Shown here: positions 1-8,482 of the stretch, one piece after another
Position numbering within the stretch: the stretch's first letter is position 1
Layout of the letters: each line of letters opens with the position of its first letter
NCBI GenBank assembly: GCA_041572275.1
Contig: JBFFSQ010000086.1
Coordinates: 1 to 11,657, forward strand
Length of the DNA stretch: 11,657 bases
Direction of reading: 5' to 3'
Origin: JBFFSQ01 sp041572275
GTDB lineage: Bacteria; Pseudomonadota; Gammaproteobacteria; SZUA-229
Position numbers and translations under genes: made by a program
Notes under the pieces: model-generated
Databases searched by the model: none
What the model saw: only the letters and a program-made list of their open reading frames with translations
What the model was told of the DNA's origin: nothing

Positions 1-3000
1 GATCTAGTTAAAGATACATTTAACTTAGAAACTGGTGCTAGCATCAGTGGCTTGATTTTTGGTGGGGCTAATACAACTGATGAAATAGTCAATCAATCAT
101 CAACAGCTTATTCCTGGAATATAACCAGTACAAATCAAGGTGATGTGTCTGGAGTCGGCAATTTTGCTGATATAGAGAATTTGACGGGTTCATCTACGGC
201 TAACGATACATTCAATTTGTATGATGCTGGTAGTATTGATGGGATTGTCAATGGTGGCAGTGCATCAGGTGATGAAATTGTTAGTTATCTAACAGCGGAT
301 ACAAGCTGGAATATTACAAATATCAATCAGGGTAATGTTGCAGGTATTAATAGTTTTATAGGGGTTGAAAACCTGACAGGTGCTAATGATGTTGTTGATA
401 CCTTTAGTCTTGAAACTTCAGGAGTTGTCAATGGCAGTATAAACGGTGGAACAGGTACCGTATTAGATATCATTGCGAACATGTCTAGCAATGGTATGAC
501 ATGGAATATAACAGGCGGTGATCAGGGTAATATTTTTGGTATTGTTAATGATTTTTCAGGTATCGAAAGTCTTACGGGCTCTGATTTTGCTGTTGACGTA
601 TTCAATCTGGCGACAGTAGGTTCTATCAGTGGTGTAGTGTCTGGCGGAACAAATAGTGGCGATGAAGTTGTTAATCAGTCCATGATTAGTACAACCTGGA
701 ATATTACAGGCAGTAATGAAGGCAATATAGCGGGCGAAATAAATACCTTCAATGGTATTGAGAACTTAACCGGTTCAGATAACGCAATAGATATATTTAA
801 CCTGGCACAGGCCGGTGTTATATCAGAAGCTGTGAATGGTGGTACTGGTGTAGGTGATGAAATCATTAGTCAACGCTCTACGTCTACGAGCTGGAATATT
901 TCGAGTGCCGATACAGGTAATGTAACAGGTATTGCCCTCTTTTCTGACATTGAAAACCTTACAGGCAATAATCAGGACGATACCTTTACCTATGCAAATG
1001 GTTCGTCGATAAGTGGAGTCGTCAACGGTGGTGATTTGTTGATCAGTGAGACTGATGCCGATGTGGTAGATATGTCATCTATGTTAACTCCATTAGATGT
1101 GGTTCTGGGTGCTGATTTTCAAAATATTGAGACATTTATTGGTAATACCCATGCTGATTCCACAATTACAGCGTCAAATCTTGATAATGAATGGAGAATC
1201 TATAATGTAAATAATCCTACGTCTGCATCAGTCGTCACTAATCAGGGTACTATTACAGATAGTAATCTGACTACAACAACATTTATAAGTTTTAACAATA
1301 TTACTGGTGGCAGCGGTGTAGATAACTTCCTGATTGAGTCTAATGGCGACATTGATGGTGTCATAGATGGTGGAAGCGGTACTGATTATCTAGATCTTAG
1401 TTCACAATCAGGTGTTATTGATAAAACAGTTGGAGACTCGCTGGGTCTGAGTTCCTTCACTAGTGTAGAAGGTATTAAGGGGAACGGCACAGAGAGTATT
1501 TTACGTGTGGCTGATGGTGCTGATAGTACATGGACGATTGATGGTATAAATTCAGGAACAGTCACTTCAGGCAGTAATACTACAATATTCACCGATTTCA
1601 ATATCTTGCAAGGTGGCGATCGCACTGATGTCTTTAATGTCACTGTAGATGGAGGTATTGGTGACCAGCTGGTGACCGATTTAGTGAGCCGCATAAACGG
1701 TGGTGCTGGCAATGATCAGCTAATAGTTGATTTATCTGGTAGTTTAAGTGCCAAAGTTAATCTCTTTGCTGCTGATGGACTGGTTTCAAATGATGGCAAC
1801 AGGGTGTTTTCAAACACAACAAGCCCTGGTGGTAATGACACTGTTACAATTAATGGTGCTTCAGCTAACTTTGATACAGCCACCTATTCAGTTGATTACA
1901 CCTCAGGTGTCGCAACACATACGTATAGAAATATTTCGCCTTTGATTACAGCTTCAGTTGCCTATTCTGATGTAGAGGCTGTTACTGATTCAGTACAGGC
2001 GAGTAATTTGATTGTTACCAGTTCTGGTGATAACAATACAGTGACATTATCAGGAAATGGAAATGTAGGTGAGGGGAGTTTCATTGTTGAGAACTTCACC
2101 AATAGTTTTGCAGAGGTCGATTATCTTAATAAAGCGAATCTGACGGTGGTTAATTCCGGTCTTTCAGGGATTATTGATATTGCAAGTGATTTAGAGCTTG
2201 ATTCTGTAATTGGGTACTTCGATTTTACATCTGACCAGATTAGAGGGTCGTCACTTCTTACCGCTAACGAGCTTCGATTAGATTCGGTTTCAGTTAATGT
2301 AGATCCTAATAATTCGCTGCAGACTGATGTGAATAGTCTTCGAGTAGAAAATTCTACTGCAGATATTTATGTCATGGAAACTAATGGGCTCAATTTAGAA
2401 CAAACCGATACAACAGGGCTGTTAAGTGTAATCAGTGCAACTGGAAATATTGGTGATAGTGATGTCCAGGGCCTTATTTCAAATGGTGATTTAACCTTGA
2501 TGGCCAGTAACGGTGATATCTTGTTAGATAATGTCATCAATGCACTAACGGGTATCGTGAGTCTTAATACCGGTAGTAATGGGTCAGCAACCTTGAATAA
2601 TTCAGGTGCAACTACAGCGACTAATCTAGGAGGTAGTAATGTAGGTGCAGGAACATTAACCGTGACATCGGTCAATGCTGACATACTAAGTACAGATGCC
2701 CTGATTGCAGCAACTGCAGTTCTAGATGCAGGCAATAATGATATTAGTCTTACAAATGTAGATTTTGATACTGTATCTGTATCAAATGCTCATTCTTTGA
2801 CTGTTGTTGATGCAGATGAGATCGAATTCGCTGGTGTTTTGTTAGGCTCGGGTGAGCTTAACGTTACATCTACTGGCATCAGTCAGCAGGTTAATACATC
2901 AATTATTCAAACAGCCAACCCATTCCTGGGTACAGCGAGTCTGGTATCAATTGATGCAAGGGGCGGAACAATTGATTTAGGCAATGCGGCTAATGATTTC

Positions 3001-5724
3001 GTCGGTGATGTTTCATTAGTGAATACTGGGGCATCCAATGTTCAGATTACTGATGTTAACCAGATTCAGTTCGGGCAATCAGCTATTGGTTCGGGCCTTT
3101 TCACTGTAAATGCTGGGAGCGGTATCACCCAAACTGGAGAAATAACTCAAGAAGCAAATGCTGGACTTACAACATTTAATGCAGGTAATGGAGTCATTAC
3201 ACTCGACAATGTTTTGAATAGCTTTACAGGTTCGATTGCACTTAATAACACTGATACAAGTTCAGTTAGCTTAACTAACTCAAATGTCATTGATTTTGGC
3301 GGATCAAGCGTGGGCGGTTCATTTGATATAGTAGCAACTGGTGATATCACACAGAGTGCAGCTATATCTGTTGTTGGTGATGCAGAATTTACCACGAATG
3401 CTGGTCAGAATATTCAGCTTGATGAACCAGCAAATAACTTCCAGGGTGATATTTCATTTGTTGTGGCTAATGGCCTTCAATTATTAGATGTGTCTATTGC
3501 AAACAATAACGATTTAAATATATTAGGTGACATTAATGTTGCAGGTGATTTAAATGTTTTTGCAAATGGATCTATCGGCAGTGTTGATGCTGTTAAAGTT
3601 GGTGGGGTTACATGGTTTGATTCTTCAGCTAATACAGTGACTCTAGAAAACGTTTCAAATGATTTTAATGACATTGTGCTGGTTGATACAGGCACGGTAA
3701 CAATTACTGATACAAATGGAATAAATCTAGGTACGCTTGATACCAATCCATCATCTCTGATTGTTGGCTCAAGTGTAACAGGTGACTTGACGCTAACAAC
3801 CCAATCAGGTGACATCACTGATGTGGCAGGTTCAGCCTTGGTCGTTAGTGGCACGTCAACATTGAGTGCAGGTTCTGGCCTTGGCAATATTGTACTTGAT
3901 GAAGCAGCGAATGATTTCTCTGTTGTTGATATAGCTAATGCAAACAATGTCACGATTGTTGATGTTAATGGTATTGATCTGAAATCGACCACAATAAATG
4001 GAAATTTAGATGTTACCGCTGGTAACAATGTTTCGAATCTTAATGGTGCGTTGAATGTAACAGGCTTATCCAGTTTCACTGCTGCAACTGGAAGTGACGT
4101 TATTCTTAATGATATTAATAATCACATGGCTGGTACTATTTCTTTTGCTGCAGTGAGTGGCAGGCTGTCAAATATTTCACTGAATAATACAGTAGCAACT
4201 AATGTCGATGCAGTTAATGTAACGAATGATCTGACAATTGTTTCGGGTGGAGAACTCACGCAGACAGGCGGTTTTGATGTTGGTAATACAACGACACTTA
4301 CAGCTATTGATGGTGCATTATCTCCTCAAGACATCACAATGGACACATTTGTAAATAATTTAAATACATTGGTAGTGACCAATGCGCATGATGTCAGAAT
4401 CAATAATTCAGGCAATGCTTTAACTATCAACGAATTAAATGCAACAGGTGTTGTTGATATTGTTTCGGGTTCTCTTGTGGCTACAAGTGATATTACAGGA
4501 ACGAGCGTTATGCTGGATGCCGGTAGTGATTCGATAGATCTAGCATCTGTAACATCTACAGGTAATGTGTCGATAAATTCTGTCGATTTGTCGGTATCAG
4601 GTGATATAACAGGCACAGATATCTTTATTAATGCTGACTCAGGTAATACAGGTGTCGGTTCGGCTACTTTTGCAGGAGATATTACTTCAACTAGTGAAGT
4701 ATATGTGGCTGCAGCAGGTATATTGACTAATGGCGTTATAACCGCAAATAGCAATATTGGTCTGGATGCTACATCGGGTGATGCTGTTATAAATAATACG
4801 ATCACATCAAATACAGGTGATGTAACAGTAGTGGCAGATAATATTGTGCAGAATGGTGATATAAATGCAGATGCTAATATTGCGCTTAATTCTAATCAGA
4901 GTATTACTATGAATTCGGCCGTTACGACAGAATCTGTAAATGGATCTATTGAGTATGCGGCCATTAATAATGTTAATGTTTCACTTCTCAGCGCAACCAA
5001 TAACTCGGTTACTGTTACCAGTGCATCGGGTGCGATTATTGATGCCAATTCTGGCACAAACTTTATTAGTAATAGATTAACGTTGGAAGCCTCATCAGGT
5101 ATTGGTGGTGGTGATGCCTTAGAAACTCAAGTTTCTGTAATGGATATAACGAATACGGGTACTGGTGATATACGACTATCACAAAATGGTGATGTTGAAT
5201 TCGAGGAAGTAACCAATCTGGCAGATAATGCCTTGGTTGATATTCGGTCTGATGGTGATTTTAGTTTTAATCCCGGCAGTGTAGATGCGAATCGAGCCAA
5301 CGGGACTCTGTTTATGAGTACAACGGGTGACTTTAAAGGCATTGGCCGTGTTGACATGACTAATGCAGATATTACTGCTTATTCAGCCACCTTTATTAGT
5401 CTTTCAGGAGCATTTGGGTCGCCAACACGACCAATAGTGCTTGATGTGCCTACAAGTGGGTCTGTATTAATTGATACTCGTACGACTGCGTTTGTCTTCA
5501 ATAATGAGACACCAAACTCTGTTATATCGACTGGAATTGATATTAGTGCACTGGGTGTGGTCTCTGCTGTGGCAGGTGAGCAGCTGGTTGAAATTGAGTC
5601 ATTAGGCGATATTGACCCTGCCATTTTTACAGATCTGCGTAACTTCAGTCTTGAAGAAGTCTCTATACGCATGCCCCGTGATCAACTTTTTGAGGATGAG
5701 CTGGAAGAATATAGTCGATTGTAA
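1..5724 (+). CDS. Giant FHA/TpsA-like adhesin exoprotein, C-terminal 1907 residues (5' partial)
   Basis: The reading frame is already open at base 1, so the gene starts upstream; the TTG at 52 is only an internal codon. The visible product is Gly/Asn/Asp/Ser/Thr-rich and acidic, contains no cysteine, and has only a handful of lysines, as is usual for secreted beta-solenoid adhesins. Residues 1-330 are tandem units of about 65 residues with a WNIT core and an IENLTG motif. Residues 330-600 are diverged units carrying RTX-like GGxGxDxLx motifs. Residues about 830-1400 show FHA-like repeats of about 75 residues built on 'LD..xNxFxG'. Residues 1400-1780 are less regular beta-helix sequence. The end (1872-1907) has a DPAIFTDL segment and the acidic tail IRMPRDQLFEDELEEYSRL. 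Known of the family: such proteins cross the outer membrane through a TpsB partner, and a TpsB-like gene follows at 5835. The N-terminal signal peptide and TPS domain would lie upstream and are unseen. An adhesin/biofilm role is inferred. Confidence 0.88.
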   Translation, partial: DLVKDTFNLETGASISGLIFGGANTTDEIVNQSSTAYSWNITSTNQGDVSGVGNFADIENLTGSSTANDTFNLYDAGSIDGIVNGGSASGDEIVSYLTADTSWNITNINQGNVAGINSFIGVENLTGANDVVDTFSLETSGVVNGSINGGTGTVLDIIANMSSNGMTWNITGGDQGNIFGIVNDFSGIESLTGSDFAVDVFNLATVGSISGVVSGGTNSGDEVVNQSMISTTWNITGSNEGNIAGEINTFNGIENLTGSDNAIDIFNLAQAGVISEAVNGGTGVGDEIISQRSTSTSWNISSADTGNVTGIALFSDIENLTGNNQDDTFTYANGSSISGVVNGGDLLISETDADVVDMSSMLTPLDVVLGADFQNIETFIGNTHADSTITASNLDNEWRIYNVNNPTSASVVTNQGTITDSNLTTTTFISFNNITGGSGVDNFLIESNGDIDGVIDGGSGTDYLDLSSQSGVIDKTVGDSLGLSSFTSVEGIKGNGTESILRVADGADSTWTIDGINSGTVTSGSNTTIFTDFNILQGGDRTDVFNVTVDGGIGDQLVTDLVSRINGGAGNDQLIVDLSGSLSAKVNLFAADGLVSNDGNRVFSNTTSPGGNDTVTINGASANFDTATYSVDYTSGVATHTYRNISPLITASVAYSDVEAVTDSVQASNLIVTSSGDNNTVTLSGNGNVGEGSFIVENFTNSFAEVDYLNKANLTVVNSGLSGIIDIASDLELDSVIGYFDFTSDQIRGSSLLTANELRLDSVSVNVDPNNSLQTDVNSLRVENSTADIYVMETNGLNLEQTDTTGLLSVISATGNIGDSDVQGLISNGDLTLMASNGDILLDNVINALTGIVSLNTGSNGSATLNNSGATTATNLGGSNVGAGTLTVTSVNADILSTDALIAATAVLDAGNNDISLTNVDFDTVSVSNAHSLTVVDADEIEFAGVLLGSGELNVTSTGISQQVNTSIIQTANPFLGTASLVSIDARGGTIDLGNAANDFVGDVSLVNTGASNVQITDVNQIQFGQSAIGSGLFTVNAGSGITQTGEITQEANAGLTTFNAGNGVITLDNVLNSFTGSIALNNTDTSSVSLTNSNVIDFGGSSVGGSFDIVATGDITQSAAISVVGDAEFTTNAGQNIQLDEPANNFQGDISFVVANGLQLLDVSIANNNDLNILGDINVAGDLNVFANGSIGSVDAVKVGGVTWFDSSANTVTLENVSNDFNDIVLVDTGTVTITDTNGINLGTLDTNPSSLIVGSSVTGDLTLTTQSGDITDVAGSALVVSGTSTLSAGSGLGNIVLDEAANDFSVVDIANANNVTIVDVNGIDLKSTTINGNLDVTAGNNVSNLNGALNVTGLSSFTAATGSDVILNDINNHMAGTISFAAVSGRLSNISLNNTVATNVDAVNVTNDLTIVSGGELTQTGGFDVGNTTTLTAIDGALSPQDITMDTFVNNLNTLVVTNAHDVRINNSGNALTINELNATGVVDIVSGSLVATSDITGTSVMLDAGSDSIDLASVTSTGNVSINSVDLSVSGDITGTDIFINADSGNTGVGSATFAGDITSTSEVYVAAAGILTNGVITANSNIGLDATSGDAVINNTITSNTGDVTVVADNIVQNGDINADANIALNSNQSITMNSAVTTESVNGSIEYAAINNVNVSLLSATNNSVTVTSASGAIIDANSGTNFISNRLTLEASSGIGGGDALETQVSVMDITNTGTGDIRLSQNGDVEFEEVTNLADNALVDIRSDGDFSFNPGSVDANRANGTLFMSTTGDFKGIGRVDMTNADITAYSATFISLSGAFGSPTRPIVLDVPTSGSVLIDTRTTAFVFNNETPNSVISTGIDISALGVVSAVAGEQLVEIESLGDIDPAIFTDLRNFSLEEVSIRMPRDQLFEDELEEYSRL
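13..978 (+). repeat. Five tandem coding repeats of about 65 codons
   Basis: Successive units begin with a D-x-F codon block at 13, 205, 397, 595 and 790 (next block at 979), giving unit lengths of 192, 192, 198, 195 and 189 bp. The conserved tryptophan of the WNIT motif falls at 115, 307, 502, 697 and 892, a spacing of 64-65 codons. Consensus: DxFNL, then G-x-I-x-G-x-V-x-GG, then DEI, about ten variable residues, WNIT, QGNV-x-G, F-x-x-IENLTG. The array already runs at base 1, so the copy number is larger than seen. The units differ at many synonymous and non-synonymous sites, so the array is old rather than a recent amplification. Further diverged units follow (Trp at 1192 and 1531; D-x-F at 1321 and 1627) with longer spacing of 100-113 codons. 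Confidence 0.9.
1306..1725 (+). repeat. RTX-like nonapeptide motifs in the adhesin
   Basis: Four glycine/aspartate motifs of the RTX type GGxGxDxUx, exact or near-exact, lie in the adhesin: GGSGVDNFL at 1306, GGSGTDYLD at 1369, GGDRTDVFN at 1612 (lacks the third glycine) and GGAGNDQLI at 1699. In RTX proteins tandem copies form a Ca2+-binding parallel beta-roll. Here the motifs are single and dispersed, so calcium binding is plausible but unproven. The D-x-F block of the upstream 65-residue units sits in the same relative place and may be a degenerate version. Confidence 0.55.
2500..4170 (+). repeat. FHA-like beta-helix repeats of about 75 codons
   Basis: A motif of the form 'I-x-LD-x-x-x-N-x-F-x-G' recurs with its Asn codon at 2539, 2992, 3217, 3433, 3658, 3910 and 4120. 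The steps from 2992 onward are 75, 72, 75, 84 and 70 codons, and the 151-codon step from 2539 equals two units with a degenerate middle copy (around NNDISLTN). Between motifs the units carry a 'V-x-I-x-D-x-x-x-I-x-LG' strand pair and a 'G-x-L-x-V-x-A/T-x-x-x-I-x-Q' strand pair. This is typical of the right-handed beta-helix shaft of filamentous-haemagglutinin-type exoproteins. The copies are strongly diverged at the DNA level. Confidence 0.75.
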
Positions 5725-5820
5725 TCAGGTTATAAGGTAAGAGTTAAGGGTAATAGTCAAAAGCAAAAAGTATGGCTGAGAGTTTGTCTGCATAATTCTT
5801 GCTGTAATTAATAAATAAAT

Positions 5821-5841
5821 ATGGAAAAAGTGGTTTGCTGA
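5821..5841 (+). promoter_or_regulatory. TTG start region of the transporter gene with overlapping six-codon ORF
   Basis: The transporter frame has a stop at 5805-5807 and no ATG or GTG between there and its signal peptide, so TTG at 5835 is the best start. The purine-rich GGAAAAAGTGG at 5823-5833 serves as a weak ribosome site, with its GGA about nine bases upstream. An ATG at 5821 in another frame opens a six-codon ORF ending in TGA at 5839-5841, which overlaps the TTG start. This could couple translation or dampen expression of the transporter, or it may be chance. Confidence 0.4.
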
Positions 5842-7733
5842 ATAGAGTTTTTTTTCTTGTTGTTACATTGATTTTGAGTGTTTTTGTAATATCAAATTCA
5901 TGGGCTGGTTTTCTGGAGATGCCAGAAATAACAGAGATGCCAGATTTTGAGCGTAAATCGATGCTTAAAGATCTGGATATTCCGAGTGTGAGAGATCGTG
6001 ATCCCGATCCAGAATCAGGGCCTCGATTGAATGTAGAAAAATTTAAATTACAAGGGATAGTTGAATATCCTGAATTAGGTATTACCAAGGCTGATATTGA
6101 AAAGCTTATTGAAGGAATTAGATTTGATTTAATGCAAGAGTACAAAGTTCTAGATTCTGGATTTACAAAATCTGAACTTGAAGAGGTTTCTAATCTCCTG
6201 GTCGAAATCGAAGAAGAAACAATGGAACGCCATGTATCTGATCTTGAAGTTCAGAAACTGGTATGGCTCATACGAGAGCAGCGTTCTAATCGAGGCATTA
6301 CCCTTGGGCAAATTGAAACAGTTGCGGACAGAATTACACAGTTTTATCGAGAACGTGGCTTTATACTGGCAAAGGCTTATATCCCTCAGCAGGAAGTTCG
6401 TGATGGGATTGTAACCTTAACTTTATTATTAGGTACGCTTGGTGAGGTAGAGGTTCACGACAGTAAACTCTATGAGAGTCAATTTCTGGAATCAACGTTT
6501 GACGATATGTTAACAATGCCTGTTACCAGTGCAGCGGTAGAAGAGAAATTATACTTGATCAATGATTTCCCTGGTATGGTTGCGACAGGTTTCTTTCAAC
6601 CCGGTGCGCAGGTGGGGGATACCAGGCTAAATATTAATGTAAAAGATGAAAGAGATTATGACATTAACGTGAGACTGGATAATCATGGTTCTGAACAGAC
6701 TGGTGAATATCGCTTATATGGAGAAGGATTTTGGCATAATCCATTTGGCAATGCTGATCAATTACAACTGGCTGCAATGTTAACAGCACAGCCAAGTAAC
6801 TCGACCTATTACCAGTTTCGTTATTCGACCAGGATATTTAGTCCGCGCCTGAATTTAAGTGTAGGCGCATCTAACAATGATTTTGTATTAGGTCCGGGTA
6901 ACTCAGAGACTATCAACAATTTAGGAATCTTTGGTGAGACTATACAGTCAGATGTGACTGCATCATATAGTCTTAGGCGAAGTAGAAAAGAGAGTTACTT
7001 TGTTGATCTCATATATGATGATATTGAATCTCAACTCAGGTTAGGAGCCGTTGGTGGTGCAGACGATACAAGTCTTGATGATATTGTTAATAATGTATCA
7101 TTTAGATTTAGATATGATGTCCTTGATGAAGTGAGCAAAATCCTTCATCAAGGTGATGTAAAGCTGATATCAGGAAAGTTTGAACAGGGTGCAGAAGAAG
7201 GGCAGGATGAGAATTACTCTATTTTAGGTGCAAATTATTCACTTCTAACGTTTTGGAAAATTCCATACTTCGAAGCTAATTCACGTATTATTTATCGTGC
7301 ATCATTGCAATATACTAGTTCAGCACTTTCATCTATTAATCAGTACTCTCTGGCAGGTCCCTCAAAAGTAAGGGCATATCCAGTTAATCAATTCTCAGCA
7401 GATAATGCGTTTTATACAGGTGTAGACTGGGTGTTTGATTCTCCAAAAATATTTGATGTGACAATAGGTGATAGCAATTTACGTGACATGATACAACCTT
7501 TTATATTTGTTGATGCAGCATGGGGTGAAGTAATTGCACTGGTTGCAGGCGAGGAGAATGCGACAGGAGAATTATATGATGCTGGCATTGGGTTTAGATT
7601 GTCATATCGTAATCAATTGCAGGGCAACATACAGTTTGCATTTCCTCAAAAAGATAAATTTAGTTCGCCTGATGTAGTGGTGCCTGATGATAGTATGAAG
7701 CTTGTATTTGATTTTCAGTACAGCTTTAGATAA
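5835..7733 (+). CDS. ShlB/FhaC/HecB-family outer-membrane transporter (TpsB) with enlarged POTRA region
   Basis: This is the outer-membrane translocator expected to export the upstream adhesin in two-partner (type Vb) secretion. Residues 1-24 form a signal peptide (MLNR, hydrophobic core, cleavage after NSWA). Residues 62-197 contain a POTRA_2-type domain ending in the classic pattern 'YRERGFILAKAYIPQQ-x-x-x-DG-x-V-x-L-x-LL-x-G' (about 161-190). Residues about 198-272 fit a second POTRA, and 273-632 the 16-stranded barrel. The conserved L6 loop motif appears as VRAYP at 512-516, the 'VRAY' variant of VRGF/Y. A charged stretch of about 65 residues (about 80-142) sits inside POTRA1 and makes the protein longer than the usual 550-590 residues. 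The C-terminus is FQYSFR, so the usual terminal Phe is penultimate. Co-transcription with the adhesin across the 110-bp gap is likely but not shown. Confidence 0.9.
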   Translation: MLNRVFFLVVTLILSVFVISNSWAGFLEMPEITEMPDFERKSMLKDLDIPSVRDRDPDPESGPRLNVEKFKLQGIVEYPELGITKADIEKLIEGIRFDLMQEYKVLDSGFTKSELEEVSNLLVEIEEETMERHVSDLEVQKLVWLIREQRSNRGITLGQIETVADRITQFYRERGFILAKAYIPQQEVRDGIVTLTLLLGTLGEVEVHDSKLYESQFLESTFDDMLTMPVTSAAVEEKLYLINDFPGMVATGFFQPGAQVGDTRLNINVKDERDYDINVRLDNHGSEQTGEYRLYGEGFWHNPFGNADQLQLAAMLTAQPSNSTYYQFRYSTRIFSPRLNLSVGASNNDFVLGPGNSETINNLGIFGETIQSDVTASYSLRRSRKESYFVDLIYDDIESQLRLGAVGGADDTSLDDIVNNVSFRFRYDVLDEVSKILHQGDVKLISGKFEQGAEEGQDENYSILGANYSLLTFWKIPYFEANSRIIYRASLQYTSSALSSINQYSLAGPSKVRAYPVNQFSADNAFYTGVDWVFDSPKIFDVTIGDSNLRDMIQPFIFVDAAWGEVIALVAGEENATGELYDAGIGFRLSYRNQLQGNIQFAFPQKDKFSSPDVVVPDDSMKLVFDFQYSFR

Positions 7734-7813
7734 ATGTTTTAATAAATATTGGTCATAATTTGATCAATCGTCTAACTAACTGTTTATATTGAATAAAATA
7801 AAATTAATTAGCG

Positions 7814-7842
7814 TTGATTCAAGTATGAATTTACACTATTAT
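7814..7842 (+). promoter_or_regulatory. Sigma-70-like promoter for hcp
   Basis: In the 155-bp gap before hcp, TTGATT (7814-7819) and TATTAT (7837-7842) are separated by exactly 17 bp. They match 4 of 6 consensus bases at -35 and 5 of 6 at -10. Transcription would start near 7849, leaving a leader of about 40 nt with the ribosome site AAAAGGGA at 7874-7881. The surrounding DNA is very AT-rich, which raises the chance of false matches but would also suit silencing by H-NS-like proteins. No convincing sigma-54 site (GG/GC doublets) was found, although many T6SS hcp operons use one. Confidence 0.55.
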
Positions 7843-7888
7843 CTGATTTGCTTTGTGTAAAAAATTAATAATGAAAAGGGAAAAATAA

Positions 7889-8371
7889 ATGGCTATTTAT
7901 CTTCAATACGATGGTGTAAAAGGAAACGTAACTGCTGATGGTTATAAAGATCATATTGCAGTTCAATCTGTTCAATTCGGTGTTGGCCGTGGTATCTCGA
8001 TGGAAGCAGGTAACCTTTCAAACCGTGAATCTACTCGTCCAAGTCTGAGTGAAATCACACTGACTAAAGCAGCTGATAATTCAGTTACTGCGATCTTCAA
8101 AGAAGCTGTTACAGGTAATGCCGGTAAGAAAGTTATTATCAAATTTGTTCGTACAGGTGCTGATAAAGTTCAGGAGTACATGGACTATACGCTAGAAGAC
8201 TGCCTGGTAAGTGGCTATTCTATTTCAGCCGATTCTGAAGGCGAACCTATGGAAACTATCACACTTAGTTATGCGAAGATTATGATTAACTACAGTGATT
8301 TTGATAAGACTAATAAGTCTGGTAATCCACAACGTGTAGGTTACGACCTGGAAACTGCTAAGCCTTTATAA
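7889..8371 (+). CDS. hcp: T6SS tube protein Hcp
   Basis: Hcp forms hexameric rings that stack into the inner tube of the type VI secretion system. The tube is propelled out of the cell with VgrG and PAAR at its tip. The 160-residue product has the Hcp-family layout: start MAIYLQYDGVKGNVTADGYK, the FGVGRGIS segment (31-37), the PSLSEITLTK strand (51-60), and the conserved end 'S-x-SADSEG-P-x-E-x-I-x-LSYAKI' (about 111-131). The length is normal and there is no C-terminal toxin extension. A good ribosome site (AAAAGGGA) lies 7 nt before ATG. The gene uses many CGT, GGT, GCT and GTT codons, more so than its neighbours, consistent with very high expression. It heads the hcp-vgrG-DUF6931-PAAR cluster. 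Only the tube gene is here, so the rest of the machine must be elsewhere. Confidence 0.96.
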   Translation: MAIYLQYDGVKGNVTADGYKDHIAVQSVQFGVGRGISMEAGNLSNRESTRPSLSEITLTKAADNSVTAIFKEAVTGNAGKKVIIKFVRTGADKVQEYMDYTLEDCLVSGYSISADSEGEPMETITLSYAKIMINYSDFDKTNKSGNPQRVGYDLETAKPL

Positions 8372-8395
8372 GCTGTCAGGTTCTAATATCAGTAT

Positions 8396-8445
8396 AAGCG
8401 CTGATTTGTCACTTCGGGCAGTTGAGTCCGAAGTGACAAGCGCTT
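8396..8445 (+). terminator. Long stem-loop between hcp and vgrG (partial terminator or RNA-stabilising hairpin)
   Basis: A perfect 12-bp inverted repeat, TTGTCACTTCGG at 8406-8417 and CCGAAGTGACAA at 8428-8439, encloses a 10-nt loop. A second perfect arm pair, AAGCGC at 8396-8401 and GCGCTT at 8440-8445, extends it to 18 bp with a 4-nt bulge (TGAT) on the 5' side. Only three T residues follow the stem, so it is a weak Rho-independent terminator at best. Its place just after hcp suggests attenuation of vgrG transcription and/or protection of the hcp mRNA 3' end. Confidence 0.7.
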
Positions 8446-8482
8446 TCAAATAACTTTCCTAACTAATTCTTTACCCATGGAA

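Noticed and set aside
1..1020. CRISPR-like or DNA-level repeat array
   Set aside because: The periodicity is in-frame protein repetition of about 65 codons with diverged DNA, not short identical repeats with unique spacers.
3477..4079. 200-codon ORF on the minus strand inside the adhesin
   Set aside because: It is antisense to a repeat-rich gene whose base bias leaves the opposite frames open. The product is Pro/Val/Thr/Ser-rich with no domain, like the other minus-strand ORFs across 675-5672.
5725..5834. Promoter or RNA gene between adhesin and transporter genes
   Set aside because: Only weak -35/-10-like pairs with poor spacing and no stable hairpin were found. Read-through from the adhesin gene explains expression more simply.
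5744..6145. 133-codon ORF on the minus strand over the transporter start
   Set aside because: It is antisense to the signal peptide and POTRA coding region, has Ser/Ile-rich low-complexity translation, and no ribosome site was recognised.
7749..7765. Possible sigma-54 promoter before hcp
   Set aside because: A GG doublet is present, but the GC doublet at the -12 position is missing, while a much better sigma-70-like pair lies at 7814-7842.
7748..7768. Hairpin ATTGGTCA/TGATCAAT after the transporter as a terminator
   Set aside because: The 8-bp stem is AT-rich with a G-U pair and is followed by CGTCTAAC rather than a T-run. At most it is a weak structure in AT-rich DNA.
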